From Fistulifera solaris (Eukaryota; Bacillariophyta; Bacillariophyceae; Naviculales; Stauroneidaceae): a stretch of 64,000 nt of DNA. The notes beneath the pieces are model-generated. The model was not told the DNA's origin. It did not search any database and worked only from the letters and a program-made list of their open reading frames with translations. Location of the stretch: NCBI GenBank assembly GCA_030295235.1, contig AP026129.1:124001-188000 (forward strand). The letters run 5' to 3'. How positions within the stretch are numbered: the first letter of the stretch is position 1; every line of letters starts with the position of its first letter. This document shows positions 17,711-29,088 of this stretch, piece after piece. The translations under genes and the position numbers were made by a program.

Positions 17711-19930
17711 ATGTCTCGATGGTTGAAATCCGTCAATAATTTACTCGACAAATTAGACGATCAAGTCGATATTGCCGATGCGGCTGCTTTTACACAGCGT
17801 ATGGCAGCACGTGTCGGAGGTGCTGTGCAGAGAACACAATCGGATGATGATGATGACGACGACGATGATGATGACGAAGAAGAAATGTCGGAGAGCTATG
17901 ACGATGAGAGTATGTCATCATTTGTAGACGATGAAGAAGAGCAACAAGTAGAAGAGGAATTGCAGCAACAGGAACAAGAAACAAGTGACAATTTAGACAC
18001 CGAAGAAAGCCTTTTACAAAGAGACGAAACGGTACGATTGCGCAACCATCCATCGGATCCGACCGCCACTCCAGCGGCAAGTAGTTATAGCTACGGTGAG
18101 GATATATTTTTCACACCCATGGATCAAATACGTCGAGAACATATTTCCGATATCATTTCGCCACCCAGAGAAGTCGTTTCGTCTCTCCCTTCCTCTCAGT
18201 CAGTGTCTTCACACCAATCGGATCTACCCATCAAGTCCGATCCGATCCTAGTGACAAGGACTCCTCCGAGTCAAACTCTCCTAGAAGGTCAGATATCGCA
18301 ACAAAAACTCCACAAACCGGTAGTCAAATCACCACCCAACAGCGGTATGCCTTCTTCTGTCGCTAACGCTAATAAATCGAAAGCAATCAAGAAACTCAAA
18401 GAGGAAAATCAACGACTGCAACAGCTTCAGGTTGCCTTGGAGAAATCAAACGCCGAGCTCAAGGACGAATTAGAGCACGCCCGGGCGGAATTGACGGCAC
18501 AACACGAAGAGTTGCAACTAGCGGCAGATCGAATGGAGAAAGATCGTATTCGTAATAAAGAAGATCGAGAAGAACTATTGGAAGAACAAGAAGAAGAGCT
18601 GCAGCAACAAAAAGAAGATTACGACCATCGATTGGCGGAACAAAAACAATATTACGAAAAGGAGTTACGAGAAATGCGAAAACGGCTTCAACAAGAAGAG
18701 CACAAACGACTTGAAGAGGGTGGAGATTGGACGAAAGAACTAGAAGAGGCTTTGCAGCGGGAGAGAGATGCGTTGAATGAATTAGTCTCAGTCAAGTCGG
18801 AAAAGCAGCAGCTAGAATCCAAAGTTGCCACACTGGATTCTCAAAGAGAGTCGCTGCAAGCCAAGGTTATGTCACTGAAAGAGAGTTTAAGGAATACCAC
18901 TGAGCGAGAGCGTATAGCGGAAGAAAAACTAGACAAGGAAATGAATCAGCACAAACGACAGTTGGGACAGCAGCGCGAACGAGAGGAACAGCTAGAACGC
19001 ACCGTTGCGGAACTGAGCGCTGCCTTGACCAGCGCGCAGCAACAAGCGACATCCTCGACCCCTCCGTCTGTAGACCACGGTTTTGTAGCTTACAAAGAAC
19101 GATATCAGAATGCAATGGAAGAGATGGAGGCGATGAAGTCGCAGCTTTCTCATGTAACACAACAAAATCAGATATTGCAATTGGAACTCCAGTCGATGTC
19201 TCGTGAACGGACAGCTGATGCAGAAGTGATGCAAACTCGACAGCGGAAACACGACGAACACGCTCATGAGCTACTTAGGCAAGTAGCGCATCTTGAAGCC
19301 ACTTTAAGAAGCTTGTCGAATGACCAAAATACCACCGAATTTAACGGTTCTTTGAGTAGTCCCGCTCCCCAGCAACAGGTCGAGCGACTCGTACGGGAAC
19401 TGGAACAGGCGCAGCGCAAGCTGGCTTTTTCTACGGGACAGATTGTAGAACTAAAAGGGCTTTCTGATTCAGCCAAGGCCGAAGTGCTTGCCCTGAAAGG
19501 GCGCCTTCAGTCGGCAATGGAACGCGCTGAAATGGCAGAGAACGCTTTGGCATCACAGTCTTCTTCAACATCTAGAGCCTGTGATATGGGCGAAGCGAGT
19601 TATGCGAACACAAGAACAGTGCGACGGAGAGTTCGAAGTGGTCGAGGTCGCTTCAGTCATCTTTCAACAAGGTCGATGTTTTCGGTGTTGGGAATGCATG
19701 TCACCCGTGGTAGTATAGGGGAGCAGATATCGACGACAATTGATGCTATCGACAATTGGATGCTCGAGACAGGTAATATTCTGCGTCATGAACCCTTGGC
19801 ACGTTTAGGATTTGCTATCTACTTCGCTTTGGTTCATCTCTGGTGTTTGGGTTTAGTCTTCTTCCATACTGTTCAGTCTGAGCGCGCGGATTTGGGGTCA
19901 CTCACAAATCATAAGAAACATGTGGCGTGA
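17711..19930 (+). CDS. Golgin-84-like Golgi membrane tether
   Basis: This 739-residue protein begins MSRWLKSVNNLLDKLDDQVD, like the golgin-84 N-terminus. An acidic segment (poly-Asp near residues 43-55), a Ser/Pro linker, and a long coiled coil (about residues 220-610, rich in Glu, Gln, Leu and Arg heptads) follow. The C-terminal RRRVRSGRGRFSHLS region and single membrane anchor (ARLGFAIYFALVHLWCLGLV) complete the tail-anchored golgin-84/GOLGA5 architecture. Such proteins sit on cis-Golgi rims and capture intra-Golgi vesicles. The start ATG follows an A-rich leader. The frame is intact, with no intron needed. Confidence 0.82.
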   Translation: MSRWLKSVNNLLDKLDDQVDIADAAAFTQRMAARVGGAVQRTQSDDDDDDDDDDDEEEMSESYDDESMSSFVDDEEEQQVEEELQQQEQETSDNLDTEESLLQRDETVRLRNHPSDPTATPAASSYSYGEDIFFTPMDQIRREHISDIISPPREVVSSLPSSQSVSSHQSDLPIKSDPILVTRTPPSQTLLEGQISQQKLHKPVVKSPPNSGMPSSVANANKSKAIKKLKEENQRLQQLQVALEKSNAELKDELEHARAELTAQHEELQLAADRMEKDRIRNKEDREELLEEQEEELQQQKEDYDHRLAEQKQYYEKELREMRKRLQQEEHKRLEEGGDWTKELEEALQRERDALNELVSVKSEKQQLESKVATLDSQRESLQAKVMSLKESLRNTTERERIAEEKLDKEMNQHKRQLGQQREREEQLERTVAELSAALTSAQQQATSSTPPSVDHGFVAYKERYQNAMEEMEAMKSQLSHVTQQNQILQLELQSMSRERTADAEVMQTRQRKHDEHAHELLRQVAHLEATLRSLSNDQNTTEFNGSLSSPAPQQQVERLVRELEQAQRKLAFSTGQIVELKGLSDSAKAEVLALKGRLQSAMERAEMAENALASQSSSTSRACDMGEASYANTRTVRRRVRSGRGRFSHLSTRSMFSVLGMHVTRGSIGEQISTTIDAIDNWMLETGNILRHEPLARLGFAIYFALVHLWCLGLVFFHTVQSERADLGSLTNHKKHVA

Positions 19931-20008
19931 ATAATAATGAAAGATTACTGAGTGTTACTATTTTTAAGAGAAAAAATCAGCGTAAAATATACCAAGAGGG
20001 CAAAGGCT

Positions 20009-22794
20009 TTATTTTTCCGATGAGATTGCTAGCTTTGGTCGTCGATCGACGCCACGAGGCTTGAATGCAAGGACACTAATTCCTGCTTTCTTCGCTTTCG
20101 AATGAGTTGCGATGCTCTCGTCCTCACCGTTGAGATTTTCTTGCCCAGGTTCCTGTTCGTTTTGTGGCACACCCTCGACCGTTTCGGCTTTCTCCCTCCG
20201 TTTCTGATTGAACTTGCTTTTTTTCCCTTGTCCTTTGGGATTTACTCGGTGCATACCAGCCGGAACTAGGGAAACCGCCGGCATATGAGACATTTCAATT
20301 TTCACAACTTTTTCTTTAATGCCTATTTCCTCATTGAGAGACAGAGCTTTTGCTGCCGATTCCTTTTCTTCGAATTGCACTAAACCCCATCCTTTCGACA
20401 ACGGTTTCACTCCATGATCCTGCTTGTCACGGATGATTTTGGCATGTACAATTGCACCGCAAAGGGGTCGAAAAATATCAACAAGATCCATGTCCTCTGT
20501 CGAGAGATCCAAATTCGACACGCGAATAGTGAAGGGATGCACCTTGTGATAAGTCTTTTTACCTTCACCTCAAGACTATCATCGTTTTCAGCAGGAGCTT
20601 CGCTTTTGGCATCTGCTTCATTGACTGTACTTGAAACAAGCTTTGCATTCGTGTCCGATTTCTCACTTGGGTCCTGTCGCTTCGACTTTTTGGGTGAGGA
20701 CTCATAGCTCGGACTGCCTTCAGTATGACCACGTTTCCGTTGTGTATTCACTTCCGCTATTGAGGCAACCGGTTCCGCGTGTGTAATAGTCGTTTGGCTT
20801 AAAGCTGATTCTTCAGCTGGGTCAGCAGTGACATGCTTCATCTTTTTTGATATAGTTTTCTCGGCCAAACTCAGACTTCGTTCGGACCCAAACATTTGTT
20901 CGAAATTGATCCATTCTTGGCACAAATCAGAAATTGCGCGACTGTAATGTCGAACACCAAAGAGAAGCAGATTTTCCTTACTGTACTGCGGCCCAACAGA
21001 TTGCACAGCCTTCTGAAAAAGAAAACGAATGTTGCGTATGTGTCGTCCGATTGCAATTGGATTGGATATCAACCATGAACCGCAACTTGCAAACTGCCGA
21101 ATGTACGATAAGTAAAGGTCTGGATACGGAGGGTTGTGCACTTTGCAACATCTCTCGAATTCATTCAAGATGGATTTGATCTTTTCCTTGGTTGAGTACG
21201 GTAAAGTGAAGGGTGGTTTCTCCGAAAATACTTGCTTACATGGTTGCAGTAAGAGAAGATCTGACGTAGCCCTCTCTTTCCAAAGCAGCGCTCGACCTTC
21301 GCTCCATGTTGGATGACTTTCTTGTAATCTTAATTCAATTTCCTCAAACATGTCTGGAACGTCGTCAATTAAATCTCCGATCTCTTCCTTGAATTTATCG
21401 TCTAGTTCAGGGTCAGAAAGCTGACCTTTAGACAATTCCTCCGGGTCATCGAAAGCAACCTTCTTAGAGTTCGTTTTCTTTGTCAATAATTCGAGAATCC
21501 GTTGCTTGACGATTCTGATGGTTTCTAGATACAATCCGAGGAAAACCGTGGGATTCGACGGCAGGAATCCTTTGCTCAGCGCATTTTGAACGGTGCTGAG
21601 AAGTTGATCCGGTTCAAGAACACTAACCCTGCAAGTGGCGCTCAACTGGAGAGCATGTAACTGCTTTTTGGCCAATTCATAGCTATACGGACAGTTTCGG
21701 CACGCGCGCTGAATCAGCCTCTGTAGTTGCGTCAACAGCGAGTACTGCGGCTCCCCAACAACTGAGTTGACTTTGTTGCTGATGTTGTAAGAATATGAAA
21801 TCCAGAGCTTCTCGACAGTTGGGCATTCCGCGACGGCCCGTTCGTATACCTGATTGATTATGTGAGAAATGCGATCAGGTATTGATTCTTCAAGCTCATC
21901 CAGATCGAGAGCTTTTCCTTTCTGTTTTGCAGATTGGCTGATGCGTAGCATCTTGATATACGAGAGGAAAGCATTCGCAGTTCTTTCTCCTCCCAAGCCC
22001 ATGGCGAACTTTTGATCACTGGATGACTCAAGCTCGGCGATCCATTCTTGCGGCATGACACCATTGATCGGCTGAGTCAAGAAATAACGTCCCAAAATGC
22101 CTTCCTCGTGCATCGCTACATCGATCTCGTCCTCGGCGGAAACAAACGAGCTGTACAGGCGAGCTTCCATTCTTCTACCAGTTTCCATCATTTCTTCGAC
22201 GTTACAGTCGGGCTCAAAGCCATTTTGCCGACAGCATTCTCGATACTCAGAGGCGATTGTATCGTTAACATCCTTCATTGGAGTTCGCGAGCGGCGAATA
22301 AAACTCTCATTAATTTTTCCGATTTTCTGCTCTGTATTTAGTGTCGGCGCCGTAGCGTATAGTTCAATCTGGAAACGAAACAATATAGCCGTCCAAGGTC
22401 CTTCATTACGATGCGACCCTGATCCAACTGCGTCTATTGCCATTTTTATTGCTTCATCCTTCTTTTCGAACGGTTCGGAGCTGCTCATAAGCCAGTAGCT
22501 ATAATAAATTTGCAGCAACGACGACGAAGGAAATTCGATAAGGCCCAATTCCAGCGTTTGTAATCGTATGACGGTTGCTTGGTCTTCAGAACCAACCTCA
22601 AAAGCTCTCAAAAAATCATACATCGTTTTTGAATACTGGATCCACAACAAGGGAGTCATCGGACAATGAGAAGAAAGCGTCTCAAAGCCCTCTATTGCGG
22701 TCTGCAGATGATCTCGACTCGTTCTATCATTCGAGGCGGCCTTCCTGCGTGCGTCCGTAATCGAGGTAACAAGGGCGCTGTAATCGTAGGACAT
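20009..22794 (-). CDS. SART3/Prp24-like U6 snRNP recycling factor (one frame break)
   Basis: The first about 745 residues carry HAT (half-a-TPR) repeats, e.g. MTPLLWIQYSKTMYDFLRAF, LQIYYSYWLMSSSEPFEK and RAVAECPTVEKLWISYSYN. A Lys/Ser-rich linker with KKSKRQDPSEKSD follows. The frame then passes, through a single-base shift in a T5 run at about 20553, into an RRM (HPFTIRVSNLDLSTEDMDL, GWGLVQFEEKESAAKALSL) and a basic tail ending at 20009. HAT plus RRM is the SART3/Prp24 layout. SART3 has two RRMs, but only one is seen here. SART3 reanneals U4 and U6 snRNAs in the nucleus. Adding one base to the run restores KVKKTYHKVHPFTIRVSNL, so sequence error is likely. Confidence 0.75.
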
Positions 22795-23599
22795 GATTTT
22801 GTGTGTTTTCGATAAAAATTAGATACTGGTTTGATGATTAAAAGCTCAAACAAGCCCTCAATTGTTGTTGTTGTTGTTAATTAACAGGTACTCGTTGTAA
22901 ATGGAAGAGCTCATCGTGAAGCGTATCTCACAACATGACTGAAAATGCAGTCATGGTCATGGTGAAGTTACTCTCACACTTGGGCCTACAGTAAATTGGA
23001 CTGACACCGATACGCAACCAATTTTTGGAGGAAAGATCATCGACGTGTGGTAAATTGATGCTGAAATTCATAACTTATTGGTTAAAGTTAACAACTCTAG
23101 CGAAAAGGACGTACATTCTTGATCATGAACTCATGGTTTGGCTTGGAAATGTTTGTTCATGACTTAAATGCAGTCCCGGTCAAAAACAGACTACACTTTG
23201 TGCTACAGTAAATAAGGGTGACATGACTACAAGCAGATAAATTGCACCTTGGTTGCAAAAAACATGATGTAGCGTCGTAGCGTTTACAATTCCGTTGCGT
23301 GACTCTTTATGGCATAGCAAAAGTATCTGTTGAGCAAAGCAGTGTTTATGTGACTAGATATTCAACCAACGTATCTGTATACGCTAAATAGAAACGCGTT
23401 TCATTCTTTGCTTATCTATGATCCGACGTCTTCGCGGTATGCGTTCGCGGGCTTTGTTTTGTGATGAATGAAACGTTTCTTGCCATTTTTCTTTCTCTAT
23501 ACTTTAGCTAGCAAAGGTTGAAGGAAAAAAAGGAAAGAAAGAACGAGATTACTTTACGCCGTCTTTGTCTTTGGCTTTCATTTCGGTCATTCAAACATC
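22795..23599. other. Divergent intergenic spacer with a repeat pair
   Basis: It lies between SART3-like (minus) and the CaaX-protein gene (plus) starts. It holds a short GTT microsatellite near 22863-22878 and two minus-oriented copies of the dispersed motif, listed next. No gene is recognised. Confidence 0.55.
22934..23216 (-). repeat. Dispersed motif, pair 2 (copies 22934-22997 and 23157-23216)
   Basis: On the minus strand both copies begin TTTACTGTAG, continue with a CAAAGTGTAG- or CAAGTGTGAG-like block and a T-rich stretch, then end with GACTGCATTTNAGTCATG. The first contains a perfect 8-base inverted repeat, CATGACTG...CAGTCATG. Start-to-start spacing is about 223 bases, close to the other pairs. 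Confidence 0.6.
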
Positions 23600-24591
23600 A
23601 TGAGAGCTCTGGAAGACATACCCTCTCATACACCAGTTCTTACTCGAAAGCAGTGGCTGCAGAATGCATTCAAGCCGACCGAGAAGTTCAGAGCTCCGGC
23701 CCCTGGCCATGATCTTGTACACAGTCGGTTGTCGTGGCTAGAGGAACAGAAACGAAATTCTCGTTTGACGATGAGTCCGAACAACAAAGACGCCGCCAAC
23801 ATTCCGGAGCACTTGGTGGAGGATCGAAAGAAATGGTTGGACCAAGAATTACGTCAGATGCTCAAAAGACCGAGGGGAACCGTCGACACTCATTTCCCAC
23901 ACGAAGATTTGCTAGCATGGGAAATTTGAGAAGTATTGATGCAAGAAGCAACTCGGACTTTCGTGTGGCTCAGAGTTACAGCTACGACATGTTCGACAAG
24001 AATCAATGTGATTACATGGTCGAAATGAATTACGCTATACCTTGCTCGACAACTTCGACCGACACAGACATGACAAGCAGCAACTACTCCAGCAGCTTGC
24101 AGGAATACAAAGACTTTATGCAAGAAGGTAATAACCTTTCAATGGAGGCGGCCGTGCCGCTATACTACGATGACGATGTCTCGAACGATCTACAACGATA
24201 CATCACGAACGTAAGCGAAGATCTGGACTACAAGATTATCAACATCGGCCGCTTAGAGGATCAAAAGTCAAGCGTGACTAATCACGTCACGGTCCGAAAG
24301 CAAGTTCCGTTGCGAGGTGCACTTAACGATGTGGTGTCTCCTTCATCATCTTTAGCAGACTACGCCCGTCACAGTGCACACACGTTTACTCAGACGAAGT
24401 TCGGAGTGGAGCTTCAGGATGAAGAGCTTGTTCGACATTCTTCGCATGATTATCCGTTACGTACGCCACCAAGAAAGACCCAGCGACCCGTTGACAAAGC
24501 TTCAAGGACTAGAGACCAAAAAGCTGTTCTTAAGACGAAAGTAGTAATACAAAATCCAGCTGAAGCAAGATGTACATGCGCCATCATGTAA
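23600..24591 (+). CDS. Unknown protein with repeated R-x-x-WL motifs and C-terminal CaaX box (one frame break)
   Basis: The ATG at 23600 opens MRALEDIPSHTPVLTRKQWL. Three spaced copies of a short motif follow (LTRKQWLQNAF, VHSRLSWLEEQ, VEDRKKWLDQEL). This frame stops at 23929, but adding one G to the G4 run at 23874-23877 leads into RRHSFPTRRFASMGNLRS and a 285-codon overlapping frame. That frame ends CTCAIM, a good CaaX prenylation box with an extra upstream Cys that could be palmitoylated. The middle is Ser/Asp/Tyr-rich and looks disordered. No family is recognised. The natural reading is a lipid-anchored, membrane-associated regulator or scaffold of about 330 residues, which is inference. 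Confidence 0.6.
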
Positions 24592-25443
24592 ATGCGTGTC
24601 CCAAGAATGAACAGGACAATGGACGCAGAACGGGCATAAGACGTTGATTTTCTAAGAACGTCATTCAAGGCTTGATTGTAACTTCTCATTTTCTTTTATA
24701 TGTTACTTGTAAAATCATTTTAACGTACTATGGCGTATTTTAAAGCGAGAGATGGCGACAAAGGGAGGAAAACGTTGTCTAGCCAGACTTTTTCGTGCGT
24801 AGGCGTCGAGACAACACTGCAAAGGATGACATATGAGGTACGATGGTAAATGGAACAAAAAGCAGAGTTATTCTGCTTCGGAAAGAATCGCCTCCTAAAA
24901 TTACCTATAAGCGATGCGTCGAGCGTCCATCGAATCGGTGTAGAAACGTGGACGTTATAGATTCTAGCCGTCAAATACCGCTTACTCCGGGGTATTAATT
25001 TTCCGCTCAAATAGTGCACTGTAAGATTTTACTATAGTTTACACTGTAGGCTGGGGTTTTCCATGACTGGATTAAGCCCGAGACACGAGAAATGCTAATT
25101 TTGTATTCTGTCTAATACCATGTGGTCTATCGTCACTTAAATGTTCTATTGTGCACTTGAAATTGGATTGATGATGGTTGCATCACATAATGAAGTCGAA
25201 CCTCGGTCGGTCAATATCAAAGAATCCCTTGGATATCGTGCCTCCTTAAATCACTATAGTCGTAATGTGTTGATCGTTTTTCTCCAAGACTGGATTTCAG
25301 TCATGAGATACGATGGACTTTTTTCTTTTTGCGTATCGTTCCTTTTTGTCGGATGTGCGAGTTAACAGCCATCGTAACAAACAACAATATCAATCAAGGT
25401 TCCGAGCTTTTTTCGCTTTACTTTTTATCAAAGGAGAACCAGA
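24592..25443. other. Intergenic spacer with a repeat pair
   Basis: It lies between the CaaX-protein gene and the ketoacyl synthase, both on plus. It contains two copies of the dispersed motif (25027 and 25251). No convincing ORF, tRNA or other gene is seen. Confidence 0.55.
25027..25308 (+). repeat. Dispersed motif, pair 3 (copies 25027-25070 and 25251-25308)
   Basis: The first copy starts TTTACTATAG and ends CCATGACTGG and is partial. The second runs from CACTATAGTCGTAATGTG through a T-rich stretch to GACTGGATTTCAGTCATGAG. Start-to-start distance is about 224 bases, matching the other pairs. Confidence 0.55.
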
Positions 25444-26793
25444 ATGGCATCAAGGCGACGCGTCGTAGTCACAGGGATAGGTGCAGTGACGCCCTTGGGC
25501 TTATCGTTTGCCGAAACTTGGCAACGGCTTTTGCAACACGAAAGTGGCATCACAACATTAGAACAAGCGCTTATCGCGCAAGGAGATGTCGTTCGTGACA
25601 CGGAATGGAGTCTAGCTCGTCAATTGCCGTGTCAAGTCGCGGCTCCTGTTCTGAATTACGATAAACCTTCGTCTCGAACAACCAGTCGGTTTGTTCAGTT
25701 TGCTTTAGACGCGACACGAGAAGCAATTCGTGAAGCGAAGCTTGACAAATGGTTACCGAAACCCTCGTCAGAGGAAACCAAGTGGGATGATGAGCCCACT
25801 AATAGCACCTGCAGCGAGGACAGACGATACCGTGTAGGTGTATCGATAGGCAACGGAATGTCGTCAGTCCGAGAAGTTGTCAACGGAACAGAAACGATTC
25901 GAGATCACGGATTACGGAAGCTTTCTCCTCATTTTGTTCCCAAAGTATTAGGGAATAGTGCTGCTGGTCGTGTGTCTATCGAAATAGGGGCCAAGGGTCC
26001 CAATATTTGTGCTGCTACGGCTTGTGCAGCCGGGGCGCACGCCATTGGTGAAGCATTCCGTTGTATACGCGACAATCAAGCCGATGTTATGATAGCCGGT
26101 GGGGCCGAAGCCTGTATCGATGCTTGGTCTCTTTCTGGATTTTCTCGGTTACGAGCACTCAGCACTGCGTTTAATGATAATCCGACTATGTCGTCACGGC
26201 CGTTTGATGCCGACAGAGACGGGTTTGTCATGGGAGAAGGGGGTGCTGTTGTGGTACTGGAAGAAATGGATCATGCAGTAGAGCGATTGGGACTTTTTAG
26301 TGCGAACGGAATGATAGAGCTTGTTGGGTACGGTTTGACGGGAGACGCTTACCATGCGACTGCTCCAGATTCGCAAGGAAGAGGAGCGGAACGTGCCATG
26401 GAAATGGCCTTGAGAGAACTCGGGAATACACCTATCGACTATGTCAACGCGCATGCAACATCCACACCGAAAGGTGACGAAATCGAAGCCCTGGTATTAG
26501 ATCGATTAGTGAGTACGTATCAGCTTGATCGACCAGTCTATGTCAGCAGTACCAAAGGAGCGACCGGACATTTGCTCGGTGCAGCAGGGGCCCTCGAAGC
26601 TGCTATAACCATTCAAGGGCTACAACAGAACACTATTCCAGCAACGCTGAATTTGTTGGAGAGTGAAAGCAACTATTCTTCCTTCCACCACGCCCGCGAG
26701 GCAATCACGTCATCGTCTCTTCATGTCGCGGTCACCAATAGTTTCGGATTCGGTGGAACAAATGCTTCGCTTGCCTTCCGCAAAGTAAAGTAG
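25444..26793 (+). CDS. 3-oxoacyl-ACP synthase II (KAS II/FabF; likely mitochondrial OXSM type)
   Basis: This 449-residue condensing enzyme has the full KAS fold. It starts MASRRRVVVTGIGAVTPLG, and the active-site Cys lies in AATACAAGAHAIGEA. The two catalytic His residues lie in NAHATSTPKGD and STKGATGHLLGAAGALEA, with NSFGFGGTNASL near the end. The enzyme extends acyl-ACP by two carbons using malonyl-ACP. There is no diatom plastid signal/transit peptide. The short Arg-rich start and family length fit the mitochondrial fatty-acid (lipoate-supplying) pathway better than plastid KAS, though location is inferred. The frame is intact with no introns. Confidence 0.92.
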   Translation: MASRRRVVVTGIGAVTPLGLSFAETWQRLLQHESGITTLEQALIAQGDVVRDTEWSLARQLPCQVAAPVLNYDKPSSRTTSRFVQFALDATREAIREAKLDKWLPKPSSEETKWDDEPTNSTCSEDRRYRVGVSIGNGMSSVREVVNGTETIRDHGLRKLSPHFVPKVLGNSAAGRVSIEIGAKGPNICAATACAAGAHAIGEAFRCIRDNQADVMIAGGAEACIDAWSLSGFSRLRALSTAFNDNPTMSSRPFDADRDGFVMGEGGAVVVLEEMDHAVERLGLFSANGMIELVGYGLTGDAYHATAPDSQGRGAERAMEMALRELGNTPIDYVNAHATSTPKGDEIEALVLDRLVSTYQLDRPVYVSSTKGATGHLLGAAGALEAAITIQGLQQNTIPATLNLLESESNYSSFHHAREAITSSSLHVAVTNSFGFGGTNASLAFRKVK

Positions 26794-27013
26794 ATTTCAC
26801 ATTGTTATTGTACATACGGATATAAAACTAGTTACCTGTGATCGTTGAAAACCACAGCTTCTTTCACAAGCCAAATGAAATAACTACAACTTTACAAGTA
26901 AAAAAAGAATTTCTTTGCCTCTATCGTATACTATCTTTGCTCAACTATGCCCCTTTTTTTGAAGTAATCAATGGCTTTCTTTCGCTTTTGTACGTTTGAG
27001 TTGCGGGGTGCAG

Positions 27014-29088
27014 TCACTTTTTGTTCCTAAGAATACCTTTTTCTGGTGAGCTGACACGCGACGGTGGCACAATCATATCGCGCAAGCCTTTCATGGACGC
27101 TTTCCACGAGCGAAACAAATTGGTTTTTCCAAATTTGACACGCTTGTTGTCGCTGGAGCTATCTTCAGAGAAAGCTTTGCGCTTCTTCTTCTTTAGTTGA
27201 TCGCTTATTTCCTTTTCGAAAGCTCGTTTGGCCTTGAGCTGGTCCTGAATCGAAATCGTTATTTCCTCAGACTGGCCAAGAATATCGCCGTCATGATTGT
27301 CTTGACTGTTTGTCTTTTTCGGACGCTTTCGTTTCTTCTTTTCACCTTCCACTGCACTTTTATGCTCCCCCGCTTCACTCTCCTTCATGGGTTCCCCGAC
27401 GCGCGTGGCAGGGCTTTTCGAAGCGTTTTGTTCAACAACTCGCTTATCCGAACTTTCTTTCTTTTCGGTTCTTCTAGTGATACCTTGGGTTCTTGCAGAC
27501 TTTGTATCTCTTCTACTTGCTTTTTTCTCCTTCTTCTTCTTCTTCTTTTTCTTCTTGTCGTGCTTTTCATCTGTCTTATCATCATCTTCTGCCTTTTCTG
27601 TGGTCTCTAGTTCAACCACATCTGCCTCCCCAGTATTGTCAAATTGCGGTTGAAAATCATGTTTGCTGTGAACAAGTTCGTCCTCATCATCTGCGTGAGC
27701 GTCCAAGGCAACATCTTTACCTACTTTCTTGAGCCTGCGATAGTAAAGTTTATTCAGGCCATAAACTTTTTTCTATGACAATCAAGCGTAGCCCCGTCGC
27801 TGGCCACACCAAAGATGAATTTTGCTACCGTGCCAACGTGAACCTGATCAAGAATGAGTTCTTTACCTTCATCGCTATCACTCTTGAGGTAAGTCTCGGA
27901 AAGAACGCTGTGCTCCTCCAGAAATTTTTTCATAATCTTTTCCGTAACTCGCTCATGAACAAGCGTTTCGGAAGTTTGCAACAAACCGAAATATGGCTCT
28001 AAGCAATCGAGAAACGTGGCTTCTGTGAGAGTCATGGGTGCAGTAGCATTGACCCTCGCTAGCTCTTCCATGGTAATGTCAATCAGATGGTATCGGATGC
28101 CGTTCGGCGTCTTACTAAGAACTTCCTCATAGATAGTGTCATTGAAAAGTCGTATGATTCCCAGGCTCCAATGACGCTTCGCCATATACTGAAAGCTTTC
28201 GCGCAATAGGAATCGTGTCAAGGTGTAGAACTTATCGATTCTGTACTTGTCCATATTTCCCCATTCACGACGAAGTGTGGAAAAGTACGTTCTCAGGAAC
28301 AAAGAGGCAAGATGGGCACCGCGGCAGTGACGAATTTCCGAAACATCTTCAGTGTCGCTTTCGTCATCTTGCACTTTATCACCATCCTCTGATTCCTCTT
28401 CAAAAGAAGTATTACCTTCGTTGTCTTCCTCTGACTCTTGATCATCTTCTTCTTCCTCGTCTTCGTCTCCGAGCGTGTTAGAGATTTCTTCCATAGTCAC
28501 TTCGTAGCTATCATCACTCTTTGAGGCATCCTCCTCCTCCATTTCGTCGTTATCGTGCTCTTCACAATCCTCATCACAGTCCTCACCACATCCGCTATCT
28601 GTCATATTCATGTAAGCCGTAGCGGCGTATTCGTCCTCTTCTTCGGTTCCTTCAAAGCACCAGATCAGACTCGCAATCTGCGCACTAAGCTCCTCTTGAA
28701 CCGGTGCCTTGTCTGCCATGTATAACGTGTACCACAATCCCTTCCACAATTTGAGCAAGTCCATCTCAGAAAGTCCATCTTTATCAACATCGCAGCGTGC
28801 CTTAAGATAAGCTCGTAGCTGCAAAACGGCAGCATGACGAGCTCGTTGGTCGGTCCCACCCAAAAGACGCCCCAACTTAATGGTCGAAGGATCTTGTAAA
28901 GGAAGACTTGCCATTTCTTTCGGCTTCAACAGACCCGCCGTACGCACATAAGCTTTCGCGCGTTGTTCAGGATTTCGAATATTGGGATGCTGAGGCCAGC
29001 GATTCTTGTCCGATTTTTTAAGTTTCTCGCGGCGAGCACGTTTCGTAGGAGGTTCCGCTCCGGCGGCTGCATCAGCTTCCGTCGTCAT
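27014..29088 (-). CDS. RRP1: Ribosomal RNA processing protein 1 (RRP1/NOP52; one frame break)
   Basis: The N-terminal half is the Nop52 domain, with RWPQHPNIRNPEQRAKAYVR, LLKLWKGLWYTLYMADKAP, EELSAQIASLIWCFEGTEEE, WGNMDKYRIDKFYTLTRFLL and GIRYHLIDITMEELARV. A long acidic insert lies between. The frame stops at 27754, but one extra T in the T6 run at 27767-27772 would continue it as KKVYGLNKLYYRRLKKVGKD. It then runs into a Lys-rich nucleolar tail with VKFGKTNLFRSWKASMKGL and SPEKGILRNKK, typical of RRP1 C-termini. RRP1 acts in nucleolar 27S pre-rRNA/60S maturation. The ATG at 29088 (MTTEADAAAG) is preferred over one 12 codons upstream. It is divergent from the RRM gene. Confidence 0.85.

Noticed and set aside
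27197-27732. Plus-strand Phe/Leu-rich ORFs that look like membrane segments
   Set aside because: They are antisense to the Lys/Glu-rich tail of RRP1; the hydrophobicity is produced by complementing AAG/GAA codons.
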